NCBI RefSeq assembly: GCF_029320955.1
Contig: NZ_CP119757.1
Span: 4,340,001-4,404,000 of the forward strand
DNA: 64,000 nt
Source: Flavobacterium sp. YJ01
GTDB taxonomy: Bacteria > Bacteroidota > Bacteroidia > Flavobacteriales > Flavobacteriaceae
Direction of reading: 5' to 3'
Part shown: positions 25,683 to 34,231 of the stretch, piece by piece
How positions within the stretch are numbered: position 1 is the stretch's first letter
Layout of the letters: every line of letters starts with the position of its first letter
The notes under the pieces: model-generated
Databases searched by the model: none
What the model saw: the letters and a program-made list of their open reading frames with translations, nothing else
Told to the model about the DNA's origin: nothing
Program-made: the position numbers and the translations under genes

Positions 25683-28655
25683 TTAATTAACAATTAACTT
25701 CACATTGTCTATCTTACCATTTGATAGTGTCGCTTTAATAAAGTAAATGCCATTAACTAAATTATTTAGATCGTATTTTATTTTTTGATTAGAATCTTTA
25801 CTCATTTGTTCATCGATCTTTTGTCCAAGCATGTTGTAGAGTTCAAATTTTGTAATATTACTATTTTTAGATTCTATTGTAACAAATTTATTTGCTGGAT
25901 TAGGATAAACTTTTATTTCTTTTTGATTTTTCTTTTCCGATAAATAATAATCGGGTATACTCAATGAAGGAGAATTGATTTTTGCAAGATAAAGTTCATT
26001 ACCGCTTATTTCATTATTTGCATTGAAGTACAAGTTATTATTAGTGACTGCTAATCCTTGAACCGAATCACGTCCATCAAGATTTTTGCCATTTAATACA
26101 TTTATACTTAAATGTTCAGATGTATTTAAATTGTCATTAATCATCCAAATTTTCTTAGGAAATAATTCTGTTAAATAAAATAAATTATCATTGTAAGTAA
26201 TTAAACTTCTTATGTTTAAAAAGTCTTCAGTATCAGAGTCAGCTACTTTTTCTGTAACTTGATTATTTGTTCTCCATAATTCTTTATTAGTGTTGTAAAA
26301 ATCGCTTACAACAAAATAGACATAACTACCACATGTTAAAATTTCTTTTATTTTAAGATTTGGCATTGTAGGATGATTTGCACCATCAAATACTAATTTT
26401 GTGCCTTCAATAGTTCCATCAGTTTTATAAACTGCTTTTCTAAAACTATCAGGACTTCTTGCCACAAAATATAATTGATTTCCCATTGTTGTTGTAAACT
26501 CAATTTCGCTGTCACCATTATCTCCGAAAGTTTTTAAGTGTTTAGTTCCAATTGCAGTACCATCTGACACCCATACGTCATGTGGACCATAAGTTGTTCC
26601 TGATGTTTCAGCGATTATTATCAATTTATTATTTAAAATTTTTAAAATCCTTATATCATTTAAAGCTATAATTTTTGTTGTTCCAGATTGCGTTCCGTCA
26701 GTTTTCCATATAGCTGTACCAGAATTATCATTAGCAATAAAATAAATAATATTATTTAGTAAAACAAATTGTCTTGCATAGCTAGCACTAGAACCAGGAT
26801 AAATATCTTTTATCATATAAGTTCCAGCTTCTGTTCCGTCACTTTTCCAAAGTTCGAAACCATTTGCTCCATCATTGGCGTTAAAATATAATATATCATT
26901 TATTACACTAAATTCTTGTTTGCCGCTATTGCTTCTCAAACCGCTGTTGATTCCTGGGAAAATGTCTTTTACTAAAGTAGTTCCATTTTCTGTTCCGTCG
27001 CTTTTCCAAAGTTCAAATCCATGAGTGCCATCTATTCCGCTAAAGAATAAAGTACCTTTTATTTCTTTCATATCAGAAAGGTCATCAATTGTTTCACTGC
27101 CTGGATTTAAATCCTTAACTAATTTAGTTCCTTCTATTGTTCCATCGCTTTTAAATAGTTGGCTTCCAGATTCTGTTCCTCTTGCTCTAAAAAATAGATT
27201 CCCATTCACATTCGTAAATTTTGCAGGATTACTTCCGTTGCTGAAATTAAGATCGGCGAATAAAGATGTTCCTAAAGTTGTTCCATCAGTTTGCCATAAT
27301 TCATTTCCATATTTCTTGCTTTCAGCATTAAAAATTGTTTTGTTATTGATAGAGATAAAATTATCAGGATAACCAAATGAATCATTTGATTTTATATTAG
27401 AAAGCTCTTTCGTTCCGTTTGATGTTCCGTCGCTAACCCAAATTGTTTTATCAGAGTTATTAGTGCTGTTAATAAAAAATAAGAGCTTGTTGTTTATTTT
27501 ATCATGAAAAAATTTATTAATAAATAAGAAATTATTACCATCATTTACACGTTTAAATAAAACCGTACCGTTGGATGTTCCGTCGGTTTTCCATATATCG
27601 CTTCCTTGAAGATTCTGACTGGCTAGAAAAAACACTTCGTTATTGAATGTAACATATTTGCCTTCACCAAATATGCTATTGTCAAGTGAATTGTCAATGT
27701 TTTTTAGCATGAATGTTCCACTTTCTGTACCATCACTTTTCCATATTTCATTACCATTAATTCCATCATTTGCTTCAAAAATTATAGTATTGTTTAATAC
27801 AGAACCTCTTAACGAATTTGCACTAGGATTTATACCAGCTCGAATATCTTTGACCATTTGAGTTCCTGATTCAGAACCATCACTTTTCCAAAGCTCAAAA
27901 CCTTTTGATCTGTCAGATGCATAAAAGTAAAAGCGGTCATTTGTAATTAAAAATTGTTTATTATTGTTAGAAAGAGTATTAAGATAGACGTTTTTTAATA
28001 TTACGGTACCTGCTTCTGTACCGTCACTTTTCCATAATACATTTCCAGTCGAATTATTCGCGATGAAATACAAACTATTATTAAATACAAATAATTCGTT
28101 TGGATTGCTGCCGCTATTAGGGTTTATATCTTTTACCATATAAGTACCAGCTTCTGTTCCATCGCTTGTCCATAGTTCATAACCATTGATACCATTATTT
28201 GCAGAGAAATATAATTTTCCATTAAATTCTACCATTGATGTGGGAGCATAAAATACCTCTTTGTCATTTGGATTTATGTCTTTAACCATTAATGTTCCTG
28301 CTTCTGTGCCATCACTTTTCCATAATTCTGCGCCATGCACGCCGTCATTTGCAGAAAAATAAAGAATATTATTAACTTGAATTAAGTTACTTATACTAGA
28401 ATTTTCACTTCCAGGTAAAATATCCTTTATCATTTTTGTGCCATTTTTTGTGCCATCAGAATACCACAACTCTCTACCAAATTTTTTGTTGTAACCATCT
28501 GTAGCAGTAAAGCAAAATCCAGATTTAAAAGGCGTAAGATTTTGAGGATAACTGCTCTCTTGAAAATTTATTTCAAGTAAAGTTGCATCTATAGTTTGCG
28601 CAAATGAGAAATTAATAATTGTAACTAAAAGAAGTAGAGTAAAGTTATATTTCAT
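25683..28655 (-). CDS. Large type IX-secreted protein of ELWKSDGT repeats
   Basis: The 990-residue protein has a signal peptide ending SFA-Q. At least 15 repeats of about 50 residues follow, each centred on ELWKSDGTEAGTxMVKDI with an FNNxLYFxANDG strand, and two more degenerate copies occur after residue 790. The spacing suggests beta-propeller blades. The last 80 residues (IKVYPNPANKFVTIESKN, then LYNMLGQKI and NGIYFIKATL) form a type IX secretion sorting domain, so the protein is exported to the cell surface. No catalytic motif was seen; adhesion or surface binding is a guess. Confidence 0.85.
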   Translation of the reverse strand: MKYNFTLLLLVTIINFSFAQTIDATLLEINFQESSYPQNLTPFKSGFCFTATDGYNKKFGRELWYSDGTKNGTKMIKDILPGSENSSISNLIQVNNILYFSANDGVHGAELWKSDGTEAGTLMVKDINPNDKEVFYAPTSMVEFNGKLYFSANNGINGYELWTSDGTEAGTYMVKDINPNSGSNPNELFVFNNSLYFIANNSTGNVLWKSDGTEAGTVILKNVYLNTLSNNNKQFLITNDRFYFYASDRSKGFELWKSDGSESGTQMVKDIRAGINPSANSLRGSVLNNTIIFEANDGINGNEIWKSDGTESGTFMLKNIDNSLDNSIFGEGKYVTFNNEVFFLASQNLQGSDIWKTDGTSNGTVLFKRVNDGNNFLFINKFFHDKINNKLLFFINSTNNSDKTIWVSDGTSNGTKELSNIKSNDSFGYPDNFISINNKTIFNAESKKYGNELWQTDGTTLGTSLFADLNFSNGSNPAKFTNVNGNLFFRARGTESGSQLFKSDGTIEGTKLVKDLNPGSETIDDLSDMKEIKGTLFFSGIDGTHGFELWKSDGTENGTTLVKDIFPGINSGLRSNSGKQEFSVINDILYFNANDGANGFELWKSDGTEAGTYMIKDIYPGSSASYARQFVLLNNIIYFIANDNSGTAIWKTDGTQSGTTKIIALNDIRILKILNNKLIIIAETSGTTYGPHDVWVSDGTAIGTKHLKTFGDNGDSEIEFTTTMGNQLYFVARSPDSFRKAVYKTDGTIEGTKLVFDGANHPTMPNLKIKEILTCGSYVYFVVSDFYNTNKELWRTNNQVTEKVADSDTEDFLNIRSLITYNDNLFYLTELFPKKIWMINDNLNTSEHLSINVLNGKNLDGRDSVQGLAVTNNNLYFNANNEISGNELYLAKINSPSLSIPDYYLSEKKNQKEIKVYPNPANKFVTIESKNSNITKFELYNMLGQKIDEQMSKDSNQKIKYDLNNLVNGIYFIKATLSNGKIDNVKLIVN

Positions 28656-28978
28656 TTATTATTTTTTATGTTGAATTATCTAAGTGAATTTTGTTGTAAA
28701 TATATTTTATTTTAAATAATATTTTAGTAAAAAAGCTACATTTTGTACAGTTTACTGTTTTATTTTAAAGTGTTTTGATGACTCTTGATATGTTTCAGAT
28801 GTATTGTTTTGTTAATCAAATATTTGGTTGTTTTGTATTCCTGTGATTGTGAAAAAATCGGTATTAGCAACGAATTTCAATTCGTTTTCTAATATAATTA
28901 TATGTTATAACTGGATTAAAATCCAGCCCTACAATATTGATCGAGCCTATGGCTCTTTTCTTTATTTTTAGTCTAGTT

Positions 28979-29243
28979 TGTCATTTCGACGTAAGGAGCG
29001 AGCGATAGCGAATAGGCGAAGCAAATCTTCGCAAGTAACTCGACAAAGATTGGAGATTTAGATTGCGGGACTTCGACTTCGCTCAGCCTGACAGATGTTT
29101 ACGTATGGTTTGTCATTTCGACGTAAGGAGAAATCTCCACAAGTAGCTCGACAAAGATTGTCAACTTACTTTACGGAGTTTCTCGCGAAGATTTGCTTCG
29201 CCTATTCGCTATCGCTCGGATCTCCTTTCGCTCGAAATGACAA
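28979..29243. repeat. Paired TGTCATTTCGACGTAAGGAG repeats with 35-bp inverted arms
   Basis: The two units start with the same 20 bases, at 28979 and 29111. The 35 bases at 28998-29032 (GCGAGCGATAGCGAATAGGC onward) recur in reverse complement at 29185-29219 with one mismatch. The second unit closes with CTCGAAATGACA, complementary to its opening TGTCATTTCGA. The family is common in flavobacterial spacers. No transposase is present. Confidence 0.8.
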
Positions 29244-29254
29244 AAATGCGATAA

Positions 29255-29488
29255 AATTTTGCTGAAACCCTTTCCAAAGAAGCCGAAACAAGGCTGATTG
29301 ATTTTTTTAACCATATTATAGATCCAGAAGATAGGACTAAAATATTAAGACAAGTAAATTGCATTTTAGCTCTCGGCGTAATGCGACAACATGAAACCCT
29401 CCAAATTGGACTAACAAATTTTGAAGACAATTATTATTGGCTCAATGAATTGGCTGAGATTTTGAATCCTTATTTGAGTGAGGAGTAA
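29255..29488 (+). pseudogene. C-terminal remnant of an unknown gene
   Basis: After a TAA at 29252, a plus-strand frame stays open for 77 codons to a TAA at 29486-29488 and reads like protein: TLSKEAETRLIDFFNHIIDP, then RQVNCILALGVMRQHETLQI, ending LNPYLSEE. The first ATG is at about codon 50, far inside the conserved-looking part. The dispersed repeat ends a few bases upstream, so the 5' part was probably lost when the repeat arrived. The family is unknown. Confidence 0.5.
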
Positions 29489-29507
29489 GGTTTATAAAAT
29501 GGAAAAG

Positions 29508-29532
29508 CCTCGATTTTTTTTAAGAATCGAGG
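29508..29532. terminator. Terminator between the gene remnant and the RT gene
   Basis: CCTCGATT at 29508-29515 pairs with AATCGAGG at 29525-29532. T-rich flanks on both sides let it work in both directions, so it can end the RT transcript. Confidence 0.7.
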
Positions 29533-29556
29533 TTTTGTTATTAATATTATATTGGA

Positions 29557-32500
29557 TTATTTATTCTTAATTCTCTTTATAACTTGATCATGATCGAAGT
29601 CTGGAGGTAAAGGTTTAAAGGTTTTGTCAGTTCTTGATAAACTAAATTTTTTTCTTTGAAATTCTCGTAATTTGGCAATATCTATTGTTCCTAAAACAGT
29701 AACATTATTTTCACCTCCTTTTAGATTTACAATATCCACATTATAACTTTGAGTAGGCTGAGTGATTCTTGTATCTCCAAAATGGCTAGAATTAACTTGA
29801 ACCACATAACAGTGTAAATCTCTACTTACTGATTCCACTAAATTTGAAAAATAATTTAGATCTTGATTGTACTCGATTGCAAACAAAAGATCTATTTTGC
29901 TTTTTAGTAGGCTTCGATGTGCAATATTTGCTAATTCAAAACAGTATGAAACTGAAAAATAAATATTTTTCCAGTTAAATATATGATAACGATATTTTGA
30001 AGGTTTAGGGATTCTATAATGATTTCCTTTAATCAATAATTCTTCAATTGGCGCATAATGATTTTTTAATCTGAACACAACGGTTGCATCTTTATAACCA
30101 TTAATTTCGATTGGCATAATTGTCGCAACAAAATTAAATGAAAGATTATTAACTGTTATATGTTCAAGCCCAGTAACTAATAAAGTTTGATTTTTTTCGG
30201 AATATCGAACCAAACTCGAAAAAATTTCGATTGGTATGAAAAATTCAGGAAACGCTACAATATCAGCTCTATTTTTTCTAGTTTCTTTTAAAAATCTAAC
30301 AAGTTTTTGATATCTATCATTAGAGATGTTGGGATCATTTCTTAAACCGTGTATAATATTTTTTTCATCAACATACGTATTTGCAACACCTATTGTGGGT
30401 TGATTTTTTCTTTCACTGTTATTGGATGCTACTTCTAAAAGAATATCATTTTTGCTTTGTGGTTGTGTAATTTTGTAAAATTTATCTTGATATTTATCAA
30501 TTGTGTCTTCAAATGTGTTAACTGATTGATGATTGCTATTAGCTCTTTTAAATCTTTTGAATGCTTTATCTAAAAAATGACCAGACTGAAAGCTATCGGC
30601 TATATTTATTATGTCATTTTGTGCTTTAGGAGCTTTAAGTTTTAAATCACTAAACAATTGTGAAATGGTACATTCCCAAAATTTAACTGGTCTAGGAGAA
30701 TTTTTAATTAAAGAAGAATCAATACTATATTTGGCAACATCAAAATTTAAACTTAATAAATTTATTTTAGTATTATAACTTTCACGTGTAAAATTTAATA
30801 AAGGAATAGAAACATAATGATGACGTAGCATATTTGTTTTCCTATAACGCATAGACCAAAATGAATCAGGACGAGTAATTTGATTAAAAAAGAAATTGAA
30901 ATAATCTGCTTCAAGTTGATTTGAACGATATTCAAAATTTTTTAAAACTTTTTTATTCTGTTTTAAAAAGTTTGGATTTAGAGATAAAACTAATTCATGA
31001 GAAACATCTAAAAATTTAAGCAGAGTATCCCTTACATATTCTGCTTTAATTTTAGTTCTAGAAAAGTTTTTATGAAGAAGAGTAATTTTTAGTACTTCAT
31101 CAACGCAGTTAAAATAAAAGTTAACATATTCTTCCGGTTTTTCATTTACTAATAGATATGTAAATATTTTTTCCCAAAGTCGATAAAATTCAATTACATT
31201 TTGACCTTTAAATAATTTTAAAAATTTTTCAATTTCTTCTGAAGAAACGTGTTGCTTATGTTTAGTAGCTCCTAGAATTTTATTTGTTAGATAAACAGTT
31301 AATCCATATCTGTTTTCTTTGTAGTCTTTTAAAGTCCTAACTTTACCTTCAGAATCCGTGTAATTTAAATAAAAAGCGTTTTTATCAAATTCTCCTAATC
31401 CATCATTATCATCTGGAAGATCTTTAAATTCGCTCGATTTGAAGTCAAGTTCCTGTTTTAATTTATCGATAACAAGATCTGATTCAGATGCGTCAAAATA
31501 ATACATCAAAGTTTTTTGAGATTGACAAATAAGATTATCATATTCATCTATTTTAATAATATTTCCATCTTTGGATGGTAAAACCTTTAATAATGGATGT
31601 AAAGTTTGAAGTATGTATTTCTCAATTTTTGTAAATGTTATATCTTTTTCGATTTTATTATCTAATGAATATTTAGTAAAATCGAATGTATATTTCTCGT
31701 AAACACCTTTAGAATAATGATCAATATTGGGTTCAGCAAGAACTATCAAAATATCATCAACATATCTTCCATAGTAAGCTGGTTTAAATTTATTAACTAT
31801 AATTTTATCAAAATCATCTAGATAATGATTTGCTATTACATAAGAGCTTAATAGTCCAATTGGAATAATTGACTTATCTTCTAAATCTTCAGGAGAGTTA
31901 ATTAAAAATTTGTATTTTTTACTTATTAAGGATGAATATTCTTTGTGAATTATGCGAAGTATTATATTTATATTGTCTTTATCTTCGTCATTGTTATCGG
32001 GGAAATATCTATTTAAATCAATTCGACACGAATGAAAATAATCTTTAATATCTAAATTAATAAACAAAGCATTTTTTCCATTGTTAATTAGATTTTGAGC
32101 AACAATAATGGATTCGTCACGCCATTTTTGATATTGAGTAAAATAAGGTTTAAAAAGAGATGAATTGTTTATAGTGTTAGATTTTTCTTTATTCAATAAC
32201 AATCTATTTCCTTTACATTCGTGTAATAAATCTTTGTCAAAGTTAATCCCAAATCTATTTATCCATAATACAGAAATAATATGAAGTTCTAAAGGCAAAT
32301 CAATAAATGCCGTTATTTTTTCTATTTCATAGTTTTGATGAATTTTTTTGTTTGTTATAAAATTCTCCTCTTCAGGTTGTCTAAAAATTTTCTTTGGAAA
32401 AAGCTTTACACCAATTTTATCAAATAATAACTTGAAAAAATCATTATCAATACTGAAATTATTTATTTCTTCGGTAAGTTTTTTTAGTTTTAGATTGATG

Positions 32501-32721
32501 TTGTCATTAATATTAGTTTCCTTATTTGCGAAAATATCATCGATTTTATCTAAATCGGCATATTGAGGTGAGATGCCCCAATTAATACCGAAAAGTTCTT
32601 TAGAAGTATCAGTTTCAAATTCAACAAGTTTTTCTCTTAAAAACAGTTCTGTATTATCGTAATATATATAAGTCTTTAATTTATTATACGCTATTTTGAT
32701 TTCTTCTAAAGTTACAGTCAT
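29557..32721 (-). CDS. Reverse transcriptase-nitrilase fusion, probable DRT-type antiphage defence protein
   Basis: This protein has 1054 residues. An RT domain covers about 140-390. Motif A is FINLDIKDYFHSC with Asp224, a PIGLLSSYVIANHYL motif is at 287-301, and the catalytic box YVDD is at 320-323. A helical middle part of about 380 residues has no recognised family. Residues 775-1030 form a carbon-nitrogen hydrolase domain with its triad intact: Glu826 (FPEFF), Lys886 (RLKNHYAP) and Cys927 (SYCFE). RT-nitrilase fusions are known among the UG reverse transcriptases and include DRT type 1, which protects bacteria from phage. The UG class assignment and the defence role are inferred. The gene is A/T-rich and stands alone. 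Confidence 0.85.
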   Translation of the reverse strand: MTVTLEEIKIAYNKLKTYIYYDNTELFLREKLVEFETDTSKELFGINWGISPQYADLDKIDDIFANKETNINDNINLKLKKLTEEINNFSIDNDFFKLLFDKIGVKLFPKKIFRQPEEENFITNKKIHQNYEIEKITAFIDLPLELHIISVLWINRFGINFDKDLLHECKGNRLLLNKEKSNTINNSSLFKPYFTQYQKWRDESIIVAQNLINNGKNALFINLDIKDYFHSCRIDLNRYFPDNNDEDKDNINIILRIIHKEYSSLISKKYKFLINSPEDLEDKSIIPIGLLSSYVIANHYLDDFDKIIVNKFKPAYYGRYVDDILIVLAEPNIDHYSKGVYEKYTFDFTKYSLDNKIEKDITFTKIEKYILQTLHPLLKVLPSKDGNIIKIDEYDNLICQSQKTLMYYFDASESDLVIDKLKQELDFKSSEFKDLPDDNDGLGEFDKNAFYLNYTDSEGKVRTLKDYKENRYGLTVYLTNKILGATKHKQHVSSEEIEKFLKLFKGQNVIEFYRLWEKIFTYLLVNEKPEEYVNFYFNCVDEVLKITLLHKNFSRTKIKAEYVRDTLLKFLDVSHELVLSLNPNFLKQNKKVLKNFEYRSNQLEADYFNFFFNQITRPDSFWSMRYRKTNMLRHHYVSIPLLNFTRESYNTKINLLSLNFDVAKYSIDSSLIKNSPRPVKFWECTISQLFSDLKLKAPKAQNDIINIADSFQSGHFLDKAFKRFKRANSNHQSVNTFEDTIDKYQDKFYKITQPQSKNDILLEVASNNSERKNQPTIGVANTYVDEKNIIHGLRNDPNISNDRYQKLVRFLKETRKNRADIVAFPEFFIPIEIFSSLVRYSEKNQTLLVTGLEHITVNNLSFNFVATIMPIEINGYKDATVVFRLKNHYAPIEELLIKGNHYRIPKPSKYRYHIFNWKNIYFSVSYCFELANIAHRSLLKSKIDLLFAIEYNQDLNYFSNLVESVSRDLHCYVVQVNSSHFGDTRITQPTQSYNVDIVNLKGGENNVTVLGTIDIAKLREFQRKKFSLSRTDKTFKPLPPDFDHDQVIKRIKNK

Positions 32722-32752
32722 GGTATATTTTTATTTAAAAAGATGTGGATGT

Positions 32753-32760
32753 CAAAAATA
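32753..32760 (-). promoter_or_regulatory. -7 promoter box TATTTTTG of the RT-nitrilase gene
   Basis: On the minus strand the box matches the Bacteroidota consensus TAnnTTTG and lies 31 bases upstream of the ATG. A TTG lies about 22 bases further upstream, slightly far for the usual -33 element. It would give a leader of about 25 bases. Confidence 0.4.
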
Positions 32761-32810
32761 TTAATTTTGCAATCTAAAAAATCAAGTATTTTTACTTGTT
32801 TACATAAAAA

Positions 32811-32838
32811 AACAGCTCCCAAATTAATGAGAGCTGTT
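32811..32838 (-). terminator. Terminator of the third RND operon
   Basis: AACAGCTC at 32811-32818 pairs with GAGCTGTT at 32831-32838. The minus-strand read ends in TTTTTTT (the A run at 32805-32812). It lies about 78 bases beyond the adaptor stop and separates the operon from the RT gene. Confidence 0.8.
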
Positions 32839-32915
32839 AAGGCAAATTTTTAAATTTACATTCCTAAGAATGCGTACAGTTTTTGGTAATCACTAAATTG
32901 AAGACTAAACGCAGG

Positions 32916-34001
32916 TTATTCGTTTATGACATCGCCTTCCTTAGTTTCTTCGCTGGCAATTTTTACCAGTTTATCGTTTGGAGTCAAATCGCCGAAAATT
33001 TCGATTTTATCTTCGATTTCTCTTCCTTTTTTAATGTCAACTCTTGTGGCTTTGTGGTTTACTACTTTCACTACATATAAACCTTCCGCAGAATTCACTA
33101 CTGCCGATTTTGGCACTACAAACGTGCTGTCTTTCGCGTTAAGCGGTAATAAAACTTCGGCAACCATTCCAGGCAATAAATTTCCTTTGGTGTTGTGAAC
33201 GTCCATTTCAACTCTTTCAGAACGTAATTTTAAATCTAAAGCGCCAGACATTCTGGTAATTTTTGCTGTAAAGGTTTCTGGTAACGATTTTACATTAAAA
33301 CTCATTTCGTCGCCTGGGTGCAAATATCCTGTGTATAATTCTGGAACAGAAACCGCCAAACGCAATTTACTTTGTTCCTGAATCGTTAATAAAGGCAAAT
33401 CTGAACCTTTTCCTGCTGGGCCAACAAATGTTCCTAAATTTACATTTCTAGCCGCTACAACACCGTCAAAAGGAGCGCGAATTTCTAGATAACCTCTCAT
33501 AATCGAGATTTCTTTGTGCGCTGCAATTGCTGCTTGGTATTGTGCGTAATCAGAATTCTTTTTCCCGCTTGCCATTTCTAAATCGTTTTTAGAAATTGTT
33601 CCTTCAACCTTGCTCGTTTCGTACAAACGGTTGTACGTACTTTTGCTGGTTGCGTAAATCGCTTCCATAGATTTCAATCTCGATTCGGCTGCAGCCAATT
33701 GCGAACTGATTTCTGGTGCTTCTAAAACAATCAAAAGCTGTCCTTTTTTTACTTTCGTACCAATATCAACTTTCAATAGTTTTACGAAACTGCTCACTTT
33801 TGCATACAAATCAACTTGTTGGAAACCTGTTAATTCAGCTGGTAAACGCAATTCTGTTGTTAGTTTTTCTTTCGCTAGAGCGAAAGTTTCTACTTTAGGT
33901 TCGATTTCCGCTTTCGCAGGTTCTTCTTTTTTCTTTTCACAGCTTAGTACAACTAAAGCTGTAAATAGTATTGCTGTAGATTTTATAATGTTATTTTTCA
34001 T
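32916..34001 (-). CDS. RND periplasmic adaptor lipoprotein (third system)
   Basis: The 361-residue protein has a lipobox with Cys21 (ALVVLSC) and a Lys/Glu-rich linker. The lipoyl halves are IGTKVKKGQLLIVLEAPE and APFDGVVAARNVNLGTFVG, with a short helical hairpin between them and beta-barrel sequence LRLAVSVPELYTGYL after them. It is the last gene of a TolC-pump-adaptor run on the minus strand. The order differs from the adaptor-pump-channel order of the first operon. Confidence 0.88.
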   Translation of the reverse strand: MKNNIIKSTAILFTALVVLSCEKKKEEPAKAEIEPKVETFALAKEKLTTELRLPAELTGFQQVDLYAKVSSFVKLLKVDIGTKVKKGQLLIVLEAPEISSQLAAAESRLKSMEAIYATSKSTYNRLYETSKVEGTISKNDLEMASGKKNSDYAQYQAAIAAHKEISIMRGYLEIRAPFDGVVAARNVNLGTFVGPAGKGSDLPLLTIQEQSKLRLAVSVPELYTGYLHPGDEMSFNVKSLPETFTAKITRMSGALDLKLRSERVEMDVHNTKGNLLPGMVAEVLLPLNAKDSTFVVPKSAVVNSAEGLYVVKVVNHKATRVDIKKGREIEDKIEIFGDLTPNDKLVKIASEETKEGDVINE

Positions 34002-34052
34002 TTTTTGGTTTTATATGATAAATATGTTTTAACTGTTAAGTGTAATTTTTTT

Positions 34053-34186
34053 AACACATAGATACATAGCTTTTCTTTGTGCATATTAGGCGTTTCACTC
34101 TTTTAAATAAACATAACTATGTGTGAAAACTAGTTTTTTCTTTTACCTTTTTTTATTTAAAATTAAAATCTATGTTTCTATGTGTT
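34053..34186. repeat. 134-bp ACACATAG inverted-repeat element, copy 2
   Basis: The ends AACACATAGATACATAG (34053-34069) and CTATGTTTCTATGTGTT (34170-34186) are complementary at 16 of 17 positions. The interior shares GGCGTTTCAC and GAAAACTAGTTTTTTC with copy 1 at 3861-3992. Similarity extends about 25 bases to the left of the arms (TTTAAC, then GTGTAATTTTTTT). It fills the gap between the pump and adaptor genes. Confidence 0.75.
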
Positions 34187-34231
34187 AAAAAAAAATATAC
34201 CCAGCGGTTTATAACTTTCGACTTTATGACT

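Larger units (their letters stand above)
28656..29556. other. 901-base accessory spacer
   Basis: From left to right it holds the A/T-rich promoter region of the repeat protein, a dispersed tract near 28895-28965 (GGATTAAAATCCAG), two long TGTCATTTCGACGTAAGGAG repeats at 28979-29095 and 29111-29243, a gene remnant at 29255-29488 and a terminator at 29508-29532. No intact gene was seen. Confidence 0.7.

Noticed and set aside
28998..29219. CRISPR-like array near the RT gene
   Set aside because: There are only two long inverted units, no regular short direct repeats with unique spacers, and no cas genes.
29209..29430. 73-codon minus-strand frame over the gene remnant
   Set aside because: It is antisense to the better-looking plus-strand remnant and starts inside the repeat.
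34021..34052. TTAACTGTTAAGTGTAA as a sixth TetR site
   Set aside because: It lacks the two central bases of the other sites, and the same stretch is shared with the ACACATAG element's left flank at 3833, so it belongs to that repeat.
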